From the NCBI GenBank assembly GCA_028280565.1, contig JANQLQ010000057.1, positions 1 through 64,000 of the forward strand: DNA of 64,000 bases, given 5' to 3'. A program made the position numbers and the translations under genes. This document shows positions 25,161-33,606 of the stretch, in pieces; position 1 is the stretch's first letter, and every line of letters starts with the position of its first letter. The notes beneath the pieces were generated by a model, which saw nothing but the letters and a program-made list of their open reading frames with translations, did no database searches and was not told where the DNA came from. This DNA is from Fulvivirga sp. (GTDB taxonomy: Bacteria; Bacteroidota; Bacteroidia; Cytophagales; Cyclobacteriaceae).

Positions 25161-25898
25161 TTGAACAGCAAGAAGATTATTGAGATCGTAGATGACAATT
25201 ATGTCAACGCTTCCGTGTTGTATTACTTTGGAATAGAATTTTACAATTATTCCGAAAAAACACTGGAGCAGGTCTGCCTGGAAAAAGGTTTGAGTGCAGA
25301 TCTTGTGATAAAAGAACTGGAGAAAAGCACCGGGTGCAATGAAGACGTTGAATTATCCGTCTTCCCGGTAGATCTTATCATCGAGTACCTGAAGCATACG
25401 CATTATGTTTTCATCAAGCGAAAGCTGCCTTACATTGCCAAGCTAATAGAAAGCTTTGAACCTGATCACAGTAGCTACAATGGCATAGCCAAAGACCTGA
25501 AGTTTGTTTTCCCGCTCTTTGTAGAAGACTTTATTCATCACGTATATTTAGAAGAAGACACCTTGTTTTCTTATATATTGGAATTGCACAAGTGCCTGGC
25601 ATTGAACCATGGCTATTCCAAGATCTACTGCCAAATGGAAAAGCACTCACTTCAAAAGTATGCCGTAGAGCATGAAGAGCATGATGATGAAATGAGAGGC
25701 ATCCGGAAAATCACGAATAATTATCAATGCAACGCTTCTGATCCTTTACATATACGCGTTGTTTACGCCGAGTTACAGGCACTGGAAAAAGAATTGGTCG
25801 TACATGCGCGTGTAGAAAACGAGATCTTATTTCCTAAGGCCCTTATGCTGGAACAGGAGATCAAAAGGACGATCAAGTCCAAGATCAATCTTAACTAA
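25161..25898 (+). CDS. RIC-like hemerythrin-domain protein (DUF542 plus hemerythrin)
   Basis: The 245-residue protein has an N-terminal ScdA/DUF542-type domain (1-65) and a hemerythrin four-helix bundle (75-230). Candidate di-iron ligands are His79/His81, His126, Glu131, His171, His174, His215 and Glu219. RIC proteins repair iron-sulfur or di-iron centres after nitrosative stress. The vicinal Cys-Cys of the ScdA domain (usually GIDFCCGG) is replaced by YNY at 28-30. The only plausible start is TTG at 25161, because an in-frame ATG at 25137 is closed by TAA after two more codons. ruvX follows directly. Confidence 0.82.
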   Translation: MNSKKIIEIVDDNYVNASVLYYFGIEFYNYSEKTLEQVCLEKGLSADLVIKELEKSTGCNEDVELSVFPVDLIIEYLKHTHYVFIKRKLPYIAKLIESFEPDHSSYNGIAKDLKFVFPLFVEDFIHHVYLEEDTLFSYILELHKCLALNHGYSKIYCQMEKHSLQKYAVEHEEHDDEMRGIRKITNNYQCNASDPLHIRVVYAELQALEKELVVHARVENEILFPKALMLEQEIKRTIKSKINLN

Positions 25899-26309
25899 GT
25901 GGGAAGGATACTGGCGCTGGATTACGGCCTAAAGCGTACAGGTATTGCTGTAACGGATCCTTTAAAAATTATTGCCAATCCGCTTACCACGGTGGATTCT
26001 GACAAACTGCTGGTCTTTCTCCAAGACTATTGTAAAAAGGAAGAGCTAGAAACCATCGTGATCGGTATGCCCAAAGATCTTTTTAATCGTGAAACGCATG
26101 GTACCGCCGGCGCAAAAAAGATCATCGGGGTCCTAAAGCAAAAATTCCCGGGCATTCCTATCGTAGAAATGGATGAGCGATTTACAAGCAAAATGGCCTT
26201 TGATACACTGCTATCTGCCGGGGCAAAAAAGAGTGACCGCCAGGATAAAGAAAAAATTGACAAACTGAGTGCCACTTTGATCCTACAGTCTTACCTGGCG
26301 CAGAACTGA
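25899..26309 (+). CDS. ruvX: Putative Holliday junction resolvase RuvX (YqgF)
   Basis: The 136-residue RNase H-fold protein matches YqgF/RuvX: ILALDYGLKRTGIAVTDPL at the N-terminus carries the first catalytic Asp, ETIVIGMPKDL is the second, and VEMDERFTSKMA is the third motif region. It starts with GTG directly after the RIC-like stop codon (no gap), so the two are co-transcribed. Family proteins have been linked to pre-16S rRNA 5'-end processing as well as to junction resolution. Confidence 0.93.
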   Translation: MGRILALDYGLKRTGIAVTDPLKIIANPLTTVDSDKLLVFLQDYCKKEELETIVIGMPKDLFNRETHGTAGAKKIIGVLKQKFPGIPIVEMDERFTSKMAFDTLLSAGAKKSDRQDKEKIDKLSATLILQSYLAQN

Positions 26310-26373
26310 AAATTGTCTTTGTTCAATTTTTAACATTATATAGTTTTTTATTGTTAGACAAATAGGCCAGTCA

Positions 26374-26405
26374 GCCCGATGAACCGCATTGGGCGGCTTT
26401 CTTTC
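26374..26405 (+). terminator. Possible terminator after ruvX
   Basis: GCCCGATG (26374-26381) pairs with CATTGGGC (26387-26394) with one G-T, followed by a pyrimidine-rich GGCTTTCTTTC tail. It ends about 17 bases before the def promoter element. Confidence 0.5.
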
Positions 26406-26421
26406 ATGACTAAATAATGGC

Positions 26422-26429
26422 TATTTTTG
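26422..26429 (+). promoter_or_regulatory. Putative -7 element for def
   Basis: TATTTTTG matches TAnnTTTG and lies 22 bases upstream of the def ATG at 26452. Confidence 0.55.
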
Positions 26430-26451
26430 CAGTGAAATTGAATCAAAGACT

Positions 26452-27009
26452 ATGATTTATCCGATAGTGGTATACGGTGACCCCGTGCTAAGGCAAAAAG
26501 CAGTAGATATTGAGCCGGGTGACTTGGATGTCAAACAGTTGAGCGAAGATATGTTTGAAACGATGGAAGCTGCCCATGGTGTGGGGTTGGCTGCTCCGCA
26601 GATCGGTAAAAGCATACGCATGTTCGTGGTGGATGGCCGGCCCATGGAAGATGAAAACATGCATGATTTCGTGAAGGTGTTCATTAATCCACAACTGATC
26701 GAGGAAAATGGTGAAGAATGGCCCTTTGAAGAAGGCTGCTTAAGTATTCCCAACATACGTGAGGAGGTATCACGCCCAAAAAAGATCAGGTTAAAGTACT
26801 TTGACGAAAATTGGACCCCGCACGAGGAAGAATTTGATGGTGTGAAAGCAAGGATCATCCAACATGAATATGACCACATTGAAGGCGTCCTGTTTACTGA
26901 CCACCTGACCCCATTCAAGAAAAGGATGCTGAAAGGTAAGCTTCAAAATATCTCCAAAGGAAAAATGAAGGTAGATTACCGGGTAGCTATCCCTGTTAAA
27001 AGTAAATGA
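26452..27009 (+). CDS. def: Peptide deformylase
   Basis: The 185-residue metalloenzyme removes the formyl group from nascent proteins. All three motifs are present: GVGLAAPQ (43-50), EEGCLS (93-98, metal ligand Cys96) and HEYDH (138-142, ligands His138 and His142, catalytic Glu139). The stop codon overlaps the start of the following aminotransferase gene (ATGA), so the two are translationally coupled. A -7 element lies just upstream. Confidence 0.96.
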   Translation: MIYPIVVYGDPVLRQKAVDIEPGDLDVKQLSEDMFETMEAAHGVGLAAPQIGKSIRMFVVDGRPMEDENMHDFVKVFINPQLIEENGEEWPFEEGCLSIPNIREEVSRPKKIRLKYFDENWTPHEEEFDGVKARIIQHEYDHIEGVLFTDHLTPFKKRMLKGKLQNISKGKMKVDYRVAIPVKSK

Positions 27010-28151
27010 CAGGTATCCCATCTAAACTGCCCCGAAGCGGGACCAGTATATTTTCGGTCATGTCCAAAATGGCAGCAGATCACGGTGCCATAAATCTCTC
27101 CCAAGGCTTCCCGGGGTTTGACGTATCCGCCACACTGGTTGCCCAGGTACATGAAGCAATGGCGCAAGGGTATAACCAATATGCCCCAATGGAAGGCCTG
27201 CCGGCACTCCGGGAAGCCATAGCAAGTATGACCTTTGACCGGTATAATTTCCGTCCCAGCCCTACGGAAGAGATCACGATCACTACGGGCGCTACTGAGG
27301 GGCTGTTTACCACGATTATGGCCCTTATAAATCGCGGGGACGAAGTGATCGTTTTTGATCCCGGCTACGATAGTTATGGTCCTGCCATACGTTTGGCAGG
27401 AGGTACACCCATTCACTTAGCGCTAAAAATGCCAGGCTTTTATATTGACTGGGACGAAGTAAGATCCATCTTACCCGGCAAAGTAAAGGTGATCATCATT
27501 AACACTCCTCATAATCCTACCGGGAGCATTTTACATGAAAAAGATCTGCAGGAGCTAGCATTGCTAGCAGACCAACACGACCTTTTTGTACTTAGCGACG
27601 AGGTGTACGAACATATCATTTTCGATGGCCATTCGCACCAAAGTGTACTAAAACATGAAGCGTTGAGATCCAGGAGTGTGGCAGTATCATCCTTTGGCAA
27701 AACGTTTCATGCCACGGGATGGAAGGTGGGCTATGTAGTAGCCCCGCGGGTCTTAAGTGAAGAGATCCGGAAAGTACACCAATTTGTCACATTTAGTGTG
27801 AGCAGCGCCGTACAGCATGCCCTGGCAAAGTTTTTGACTAACCGGGACCACTACGAGCATTTATCCTCTTTTTATGAGCAAAAACGTGATCACTTTCTAG
27901 AGGCCATTCAAGGGTCGAGGTTTACACCCATTGCATCATCGGGCACTTATTTCCAGTTATTATCTTACGACAGCATAGACACCCGCCACGATGTAGACAT
28001 GGCTGCCTACCTCACGCAGCAGCACGGGGTGGCTTCTATCCCTATTTCAGTATTTTACCAAGACGGTACAGATCATAGGCTGTTACGCTTTTGTTTTGCC
28101 AAGCACGAGGACACCCTTTCAGAAGCCGCAGAAAAATTATGCAAGATCTAA
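27006..28151 (+). CDS. Methionine/glutamine-type PLP aminotransferase (YbdL-like)
   Basis: This 381-residue class I/II aminotransferase has the PLP-binding lysine at 232 (SSFGKTFHATGWK), the HNPTG loop at 169-173 and SDEVYE at 197-202. The N-terminus (INLSQGFPGFDV) and overall pattern match YbdL/glutamine transaminase K, which prefers methionine, its ketoacid and glutamine. It overlaps def by 4 bases and the following omega-amidase by 13 bases. That partner removes the ketoglutaramate formed when glutamine is the donor, which supports a methionine-salvage role. Confidence 0.92.
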   Translation: MTGIPSKLPRSGTSIFSVMSKMAADHGAINLSQGFPGFDVSATLVAQVHEAMAQGYNQYAPMEGLPALREAIASMTFDRYNFRPSPTEEITITTGATEGLFTTIMALINRGDEVIVFDPGYDSYGPAIRLAGGTPIHLALKMPGFYIDWDEVRSILPGKVKVIIINTPHNPTGSILHEKDLQELALLADQHDLFVLSDEVYEHIIFDGHSHQSVLKHEALRSRSVAVSSFGKTFHATGWKVGYVVAPRVLSEEIRKVHQFVTFSVSSAVQHALAKFLTNRDHYEHLSSFYEQKRDHFLEAIQGSRFTPIASSGTYFQLLSYDSIDTRHDVDMAAYLTQQHGVASIPISVFYQDGTDHRLLRFCFAKHEDTLSEAAEKLCKI

Positions 28152-28936
28152 ATATAACGTTAGTACAAACCCATCTTTACTGGCAGAATGTGGGGGCAAA
28201 TTTGGCCATGCTAGAAGAAAAGCTCTGGCAAGTTGCCGGTCCTACAGACTTGATCATACTCCCTGAAATGTTTAACACGGGCTTTTCTATGGAAGTGGAA
28301 AAGCTGGCCGAGCCCATGAACCTCACCACGTTCAAATGGATGAAGCAAATGGCCGCGCAGACCAAAGCTGTGATCACGGGAAGTTTCATCGTCCGGGAAA
28401 ACGACCAATACTATAACCGGCTGATTTGGATGCAGCCGGATGGAAACTTCAAAACGTATGACAAGCGGCACCTTTTCAGGATGGCGAATGAACATGACCA
28501 TTTCAGCCCGGGGAAAGAACGATTGATCGTTGATCTTAAGGGCTGGAAAATATGCCCGATGGTCTGCTATGACCTGCGCTTCCCCGTATGGAGTCGAAAC
28601 TTGAGCCGCCAGCAGCAGGGAAACATGGATTTCGATGTTTTGATCTACGTAGCCAACTGGCCGGCACCTAGGGTGAATGCCTGGGATATATTATTGCAGG
28701 CAAGGGCGGTAGAAAACCTATGCTATACGATAGGCGTAAACCGCGTAGCTGAAGATGGAAATGGCATCCCTTACAATGGGCATTCGCAAGTCAATACCGC
28801 CAAGGGTGAAACGCCGTGTTTCTTAAAAGAGGAGGAAACCATCCAAAATTTTACTTTGTCATATACGGAATTGGCAAAACTCCGGGAAAAATTCCCGGCC
28901 TACCTTGATGCTGATTCGTTCACCCTGGAAGATTAA
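28139..28936 (+). CDS. Omega-amidase / nitrilase-family hydrolase (YafV-like)
   Basis: The 265-residue cytoplasmic enzyme has the nitrilase triad Glu43 (LPEMFNTGF), Lys109 (YDKRHLF) and Cys143 (VCYDLRFPVW). The closest family by sequence pattern is the YafV-type omega-amidase, which hydrolyses 2-oxoglutaramate or 2-oxosuccinamate. I chose the ATG at 28139; a longer frame starting at 28091 would lie deep within the aminotransferase gene. It overlaps the aminotransferase by 13 bases, and its 3' end overlaps a convergent small gene by 17 bases. Confidence 0.92.
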   Translation: MQDLNITLVQTHLYWQNVGANLAMLEEKLWQVAGPTDLIILPEMFNTGFSMEVEKLAEPMNLTTFKWMKQMAAQTKAVITGSFIVRENDQYYNRLIWMQPDGNFKTYDKRHLFRMANEHDHFSPGKERLIVDLKGWKICPMVCYDLRFPVWSRNLSRQQQGNMDFDVLIYVANWPAPRVNAWDILLQARAVENLCYTIGVNRVAEDGNGIPYNGHSQVNTAKGETPCFLKEEETIQNFTLSYTELAKLREKFPAYLDADSFTLED

Positions 28937-29300
28937 AAAAGGCCAAGACGTTACGTTTTACCTCTTCAGCAGGCTGATCTAAGAGCACCTGGCGGGAATC
29001 GAACCTATTCAACATATTTTGCAAGACCGGGTGGCTCCCGTTATGAATGAATAATACGGGAACTTCGATACGCACCAGCGCATTGAATACCTTTAAAACA
29101 GCACCTAACGAACCATGGTCGTGAGCTTCGATCAGCACTACGATCTTTCCTGCCTGCTGAAGGGCCTTGATGGCCGTGCCCACCACCAGGTCATCTGAAA
29201 AATTATCAATATCAAAGCTAGAAACCCCCTCGATTTCCCAAGAGTATGGGGCAAATGCCAAGGGATCTTGCTGGAGATGCAGGGTGAGGAAAAGGTTCAT
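28920..29300 (-). CDS. Hypothetical protein following the FG-GAP gene
   Basis: This 126-residue soluble protein begins immediately after the stop codon of the FG-GAP gene with no gap, so it is co-transcribed. It has an alternating alpha/beta pattern: KIVVLIEAHDHGSLGAVLKVFNAL then VPVLFIHNGSHPVLQNML, resembling a small Rossmann-like fold. It has no signal peptide, which is odd beside a secreted protein. No catalytic motif is obvious. Its 3' end overlaps the omega-amidase gene by 17 bases on the other strand. Confidence 0.7.
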   Translation of the reverse strand: MNLFLTLHLQQDPLAFAPYSWEIEGVSSFDIDNFSDDLVVGTAIKALQQAGKIVVLIEAHDHGSLGAVLKVFNALVRIEVPVLFIHNGSHPVLQNMLNRFDSRQVLLDQPAEEVKRNVLAFFNLPG

Positions 29301-31517
29301 TTAGCGGCCTACTATAAAGCGATGCGACTCAAACTCCCCGTCGCTTCCATTGGTAACGAGGATATACATTCCGTCTACAAGGCCGGCAATGGAGAGTTCA
29401 TTCTTTTCCTCCGCTTGCAGTACAATGTTATCCATAACCACTTGCCCATTAAGCGCTACCACAAAAGCACTGCGCGAGGTCGGGGATACCACGGTCAGCA
29501 TATCGCGATTGTAAGCAGGATTAGGGTAAATACGGACCGTGTTGGACGTTATCGGTTGGACCGTCGCCCCGGTATTCCTCAAGACCATCAGCCCGCCCTG
29601 GGAGGTGCCTAACACAATCGCCGGCTGGTCTTCGCTAAACAAGTTGGCTACACGAGGCTGAAGCTGGCTGCCCAATATCACCTGGAATGGGTCCTGCTCT
29701 TCGTTTTGTTGGATTAACAAAGGCACACCTTCTGAAGGATTGTTGAAGGTCGACAAAAAGTCACTGTAATATGTCAAATTTCCCCGATCATCCCCGGTGA
29801 CCAAGTCCATGGTGCCGTCTCCATCAATATCGGCTACATCCAAGCTCATGTTAGTCCTAAAAGGGCTGCTATCAAAATCATAGAATGAATCAATTTCTAA
29901 AAAAAAGTTGGGATTTTCCAAAGAGCCTGCATTCCTATAATATTCCAGCCTGCCCGTACTTCTCCCTACCAAAATATCCTGGTTGCCATCCCGGTTGATA
30001 TCGATGATCTTGAAGTTCTCATTGCTGACGTTGGGAGCAAGGTTAAATAAAAACCGCACGTCCGGGTCAAGCTCCAGCCTGGAATTGCTGCGGTTGAGCA
30101 TATAAAAAATGCCTGTTCCACCAGCACTTCGTGGTGTAGCGCTGAAAATGAAATCTTGCGTGCCGTTATTATCAATGTCCTCAAAGGCTATTTTCATGTT
30201 GATATAGTTCCCCTGCGAGAGTTGCATAAAGTCTTCATTCGTTAGCGTGAAAGAAGGAGCCTCTGCGGTGCCTGTATTGGTAAATTGTTTCACCCTTACC
30301 CGGAAGCCGGCAGAAATATCAAGAAAGCTGCTTACAAACATATCTAAGTCACCATCACCATCTGCATCAATGAAGGCCGGAACTACTTTTTCGCCAAAGT
30401 CTAACATCTGGTCTTGTAAGAAGTTCCTTTGGATCAACTGGAAATTAGGCGTTTCATCGGACCCCGTGTTTTTGTAATACCAACTAGAACTTTCAAAATC
30501 AATACTGTTGTTGAGATTTGAAGAAACGTTGGGGGATACCAACAGGTCTTTGATGCCGTCAAAATCTACGTCTTCAAAATATGCAGCAGGAAATTCAAAC
30601 ATCCTCGCAGGGTTTATGCTATTGGGAAAATTTGTATCTACTGATCGCATATTGGCGCTGTCAAGGTCCCCTTCATTGGTCAAAAGATATAAACCCGGGC
30701 AGCCTTCTTCGCCCACCACAGCTTCATGGTCACCATCCCCATCAAGATCTAACGTGAGCAATGCCTTACCCCCTTGGTGCTTTACCCTACCCCCTGGCGT
30801 GGAACTTAAGCAGTCCTCTCCAGCAAAGGCAATATCATCACAAAAACACTGCTCAAAATTGCCCCATTTCTGCAAAATACGCTCCAGTTGCATAGAATCT
30901 GCATTTCCCGAACGCTCCATACTGAAATTCTTATGGAATTCCACGGAAGATTCCCCGGTAAACCGGAAAACCAGTACATCCAGGTCCCCGTCGCTATCCA
31001 CATCCGTGATGGAAGGGATGTCAGTGGAATTCATTTGGAGATTGATGGGCTTGTTCTGAGAGCCGATGGTCATCAGTGGTGATTGCCGGCCATCCTCATT
31101 AAACACTTTCCAAGAAAGACCCTGGCCTTCACTAGTATTCACAAAAACCCTAATGCCCCTAGGATCACTGGAAAATATATCTTTCTTACCATCCCGGTTA
31201 AAGTCCCGCAGCAGCATCCAGCTCCTCAGGTCCACAGGAAATTGGTCGTTATAATCTACCGTATACCGGTATTGTCCCCCTTCGTTAACGAACACATTGA
31301 TCTTCCCCGAGGTACGCTCAAATATGATAAGATCTTCCAGCGCATCCCCATTCACATCCATCGTACTGTATTGGGCAGAATTGATGCCCCCCACCCAAGG
31401 GAAACGTAACGCTTGTCCTCCCACCGTAACAGGAGCTTCTTGGTCTACTCGATAGACTTGGCCAATGACCTGCGAGGACAAGAAAAAACACAAATAAACA
31501 AAAGGCTTGATCTGCAT
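29301..31517 (-). CDS. Secreted FG-GAP/VCBS repeat protein with T9SS sorting domain
   Basis: The 738-residue product has a signal peptide (1-20, ending in SSQVIGQ). At least six calcium-binding FG-GAP/VCBS-like blade motifs follow, of the D-x-D-x-D-G type (for example VDSDGDLDVLVF, LDGDGDHEAVVG, DADGDGDLDMFV and DINRDGNQDILV), predicting a beta-propeller. The last 75 residues (VRIYPNPAYN to the end at HRFIVGR) form a type A sorting domain, so it should be exported by the type IX system whose porU and porV lie 10 kb away. Function at the surface is unknown. Confidence 0.92.
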   Translation of the reverse strand: MQIKPFVYLCFFLSSQVIGQVYRVDQEAPVTVGGQALRFPWVGGINSAQYSTMDVNGDALEDLIIFERTSGKINVFVNEGGQYRYTVDYNDQFPVDLRSWMLLRDFNRDGKKDIFSSDPRGIRVFVNTSEGQGLSWKVFNEDGRQSPLMTIGSQNKPINLQMNSTDIPSITDVDSDGDLDVLVFRFTGESSVEFHKNFSMERSGNADSMQLERILQKWGNFEQCFCDDIAFAGEDCLSSTPGGRVKHQGGKALLTLDLDGDGDHEAVVGEEGCPGLYLLTNEGDLDSANMRSVDTNFPNSINPARMFEFPAAYFEDVDFDGIKDLLVSPNVSSNLNNSIDFESSSWYYKNTGSDETPNFQLIQRNFLQDQMLDFGEKVVPAFIDADGDGDLDMFVSSFLDISAGFRVRVKQFTNTGTAEAPSFTLTNEDFMQLSQGNYINMKIAFEDIDNNGTQDFIFSATPRSAGGTGIFYMLNRSNSRLELDPDVRFLFNLAPNVSNENFKIIDINRDGNQDILVGRSTGRLEYYRNAGSLENPNFFLEIDSFYDFDSSPFRTNMSLDVADIDGDGTMDLVTGDDRGNLTYYSDFLSTFNNPSEGVPLLIQQNEEQDPFQVILGSQLQPRVANLFSEDQPAIVLGTSQGGLMVLRNTGATVQPITSNTVRIYPNPAYNRDMLTVVSPTSRSAFVVALNGQVVMDNIVLQAEEKNELSIAGLVDGMYILVTNGSDGEFESHRFIVGR

Positions 31518-31673
31518 ATCGTGAATATACCTTAAAAGTAACGAGAGTACGCTTCCCCAGGTTGTTAAAATATCGGTGAAGCATAAAGCCCCTTACATTA
31601 ACAGCTAAATAGGCCCATTAAGTTTGGATTGTGCCTTAATTTTTATCATCACTATTAATTCATGGAGATGCAA

Positions 31674-31681
31674 TATATTTG
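31674..31681 (+). promoter_or_regulatory. Putative -7 element for murF
   Basis: TATATTTG matches TAnnTTTG, 17 bases before the ATG at 31699. It rules against any start upstream of about 31685. Confidence 0.5.
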
Positions 31682-31698
31682 CCAAGCAACACCATATC

Positions 31699-32979
31699 AT
31701 GATCCACCAACTTTACGAACATTTCAAGGCCCACCCTCATGTATCTACTGACACACGTAAGATCATCAAGGGATCAATATTTTTTGCCTTGAAAGGGCCC
31801 AATTTTGATGCCAACCAATTTGCTGAAGAAGCCTTAGAAAAAGGCGCCGCGCTGGCGGTGGTAGACGATAAACGCGTGATGAAGGACGATCGCTACTTCT
31901 TAGTGGAAGATGTACTTACTGCTTTGCAAGACGTGGCACGTCATCATCGAGACCAGTTGTCAATCCCTGTGATCGGGCTCACCGGGTCTAACGGGAAGAC
32001 TACTACGAAAGAACTGATCTACAGTGTGCTTTCGAAACGATACAGTACCTTAGCCACCCAAGGGAACTTGAATAACCATATTGGTGTGCCCCTTACCATA
32101 CTTTCGATCCAGCCGGGGCATGAGATCGCTATTATAGAAATGGGTGCCAACGCCGTCGGGGAGATTGCCTTGCTTAGCTCCATCGCTAAACCCAGTCATG
32201 GCCTGATCACCAATATCGGGCGGGCTCACCTGGAAGGTTTCGGGGGGATAGAAGGGGTGATCCGGGGTAAAAGTGAGCTCTACCAGCATTTGATCAATAC
32301 CGGTGGCGTAGTTTGGATCAATTCCAATAGCCACGTGTTATCCAATATGGCCAAAAGGTTCAAAAATCCCCTGATGTATCCGAACCAAGGGGATTATTAC
32401 CATTGTGAACTCGCAGGAATGGAACCCTACCTCAAAATAAGGACGGGGGAGGGCAAGGTACTCTCCACGCAGCTTGCCGGCAAATACAATTTCGATAACA
32501 TCGCTTGTGCCTTATGCATTGGTAAATTTTTCGATGTAAACCCCGGCGACTCCGCGGAGGCCATTGAAAAATACCGTCCGCAAAATATGCGATCGGAGAT
32601 TATTGTCAAGGGCAGTAACCGGATCATTTTAGATGCGTACAATGCCAATCCCGACTCCATGGCTGTAGCGCTGGAGAACCTGGGAGAACAGCATGGCGAA
32701 AAAAAAGTGGCGATCCTCGGCGATATGAATGAGTTGGGTGCTGAAAGTGAAAAAGAGCATCGCAATTTGGGGAAGATGGTAGCTAAGATGTCATTGGACA
32801 AGGTCTATCTCTGTGGCAAACTGATCGGGGTAGCTTTAGAGGAATTAACAAATGCTGTTCATTTTAATACAAGGCAGGAACTGGAATCTTATCTAAAGGC
32901 TCACCCGGTAAAGAACAGCCTGGTGCTTATGAAGGCTTCCCGGGGCATAGGATTGGAGAAAGTGATGGAATACTTGTAA
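31699..32979 (+). CDS. murF: UDP-N-acetylmuramoyl-tripeptide--D-alanyl-D-alanine ligase
   Basis: This 426-residue Mur ligase attaches D-Ala-D-Ala to the UDP-MurNAc-tripeptide, the last cytoplasmic step of the peptidoglycan stem. The N-terminal domain (STDTRKIIKGSIFFALKG) binds the UDP substrate. The ATP loop is GLTGSNGKTTTKE (93-105). EMGANAVGEI and LDAYNANPDSM are the central and C-terminal motifs. The start at 31699 is preferred because a -7 element lies just upstream; the longer open frame from 31624 adds unrelated residues. It is isolated from the dcw cluster. Confidence 0.95.
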   Translation: MIHQLYEHFKAHPHVSTDTRKIIKGSIFFALKGPNFDANQFAEEALEKGAALAVVDDKRVMKDDRYFLVEDVLTALQDVARHHRDQLSIPVIGLTGSNGKTTTKELIYSVLSKRYSTLATQGNLNNHIGVPLTILSIQPGHEIAIIEMGANAVGEIALLSSIAKPSHGLITNIGRAHLEGFGGIEGVIRGKSELYQHLINTGGVVWINSNSHVLSNMAKRFKNPLMYPNQGDYYHCELAGMEPYLKIRTGEGKVLSTQLAGKYNFDNIACALCIGKFFDVNPGDSAEAIEKYRPQNMRSEIIVKGSNRIILDAYNANPDSMAVALENLGEQHGEKKVAILGDMNELGAESEKEHRNLGKMVAKMSLDKVYLCGKLIGVALEELTNAVHFNTRQELESYLKAHPVKNSLVLMKASRGIGLEKVMEYL

Positions 32980-33095
32980 ATCCCAGTGAGGGAAAGAACA
33001 TTTTCGGCTAAAGTAAATTTTAAATCCGGGTCATACATTACGACCCTATTCCAAGCCCAAACGAAGGTTGTAAGTACAAACGAATACAAGCAGTG

Positions 33096-33288
33096 CATCA
33101 TTGAAAATTCAAGGGCGTGTGATGGGGAGACATCCAGGAATAGCACGGCACATTTGAGGCATGTGCGTAAGCGACCAATAGGGGCTGGACCGTGCGTTTC
33201 AAGGGAAAAATGGGCTTGGTTGCTGGCACCCTTTTCTTTTGGGCGAGAAAAAGAAAATGAAAACCAGGCTTAGAACGTCAAAACACCG
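33096..33288 (+). repeat. Repeat family A, copy 3 (truncated by copy C2)
   Basis: From CATCATTGAAAA to about 33288 this matches copy 2, including GGGGAGACATCCAGGAA and the AAAAGAAAATGAAAAC tract. The tail present in copies 1 and 2 after CAAAA-C-CCGC is missing: the sequence switches to family C at 33289. The truncation suggests C inserted into or recombined with an older A element. Confidence 0.75.
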
Positions 33289-33569
33289 CCCACCCTAGTC
33301 GTAGGTTAAGCGTAGCGGTCCTACGACTTAATTAATGGAGAGAGCGTCCGCTCGTAAATGACCTTGGATCGTACACTTAAAAGCAGGGAGGCTGCTACAT
33401 TAATTCCAAATCAATCCTCCCGTTCAAATTTTCATGGCCACTGTTTTTCACGGTAGACTCGTTGTTGGAAGAATGATCCCATCCTTTTTAAAAGACGGCA
33501 TTGACGAGACAGATCGAGCGGACGCTCTCCCGGGATTTTGGTCTGAGGACCGCTACGCTTAACCTCCAA
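33289..33569 (+). repeat. Repeat family C, copy 2 (palindromic element)
   Basis: Matches 9993-10270. The left palindrome is at 33298-33327: the same arms GTCGTAGG/CCTACGAC, but the loop reads TTAAGCGTAGCGGT, the exact reverse complement of the loop in copy 1. The inner perfect 15-bp pair GAGAGCGTCCGCTCG (33340-33354) and CGAGCGGACGCTCTC (33515-33529) encloses about 160 bases that include CAGGGAGGCTGCTACATTAA. A right-end copy of the loop, ACCGCTACGCTTAA (33549-33562) with 4-bp arms GAGG/CCTC, is inverted relative to the left one, so copy 2 has terminal inverted repeats. Confidence 0.78.
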
Positions 33570-33606
33570 CCCGTATGGTCAACCTTATAGGTGGCAAGGC
33601 CAGGCT

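Noticed and set aside
31624-31698. Upstream 25 codons of the murF frame
   Set aside because: Contains no MurF sequence, and a -7 element lies in it, so translation must begin later.
32986-33273. A 95-codon frame in the murF-yicC gap
   Set aside because: It covers family A copy 3 and partly matches the frame in copy 2 only because the DNA is repeated. It is interrupted in copy 1.
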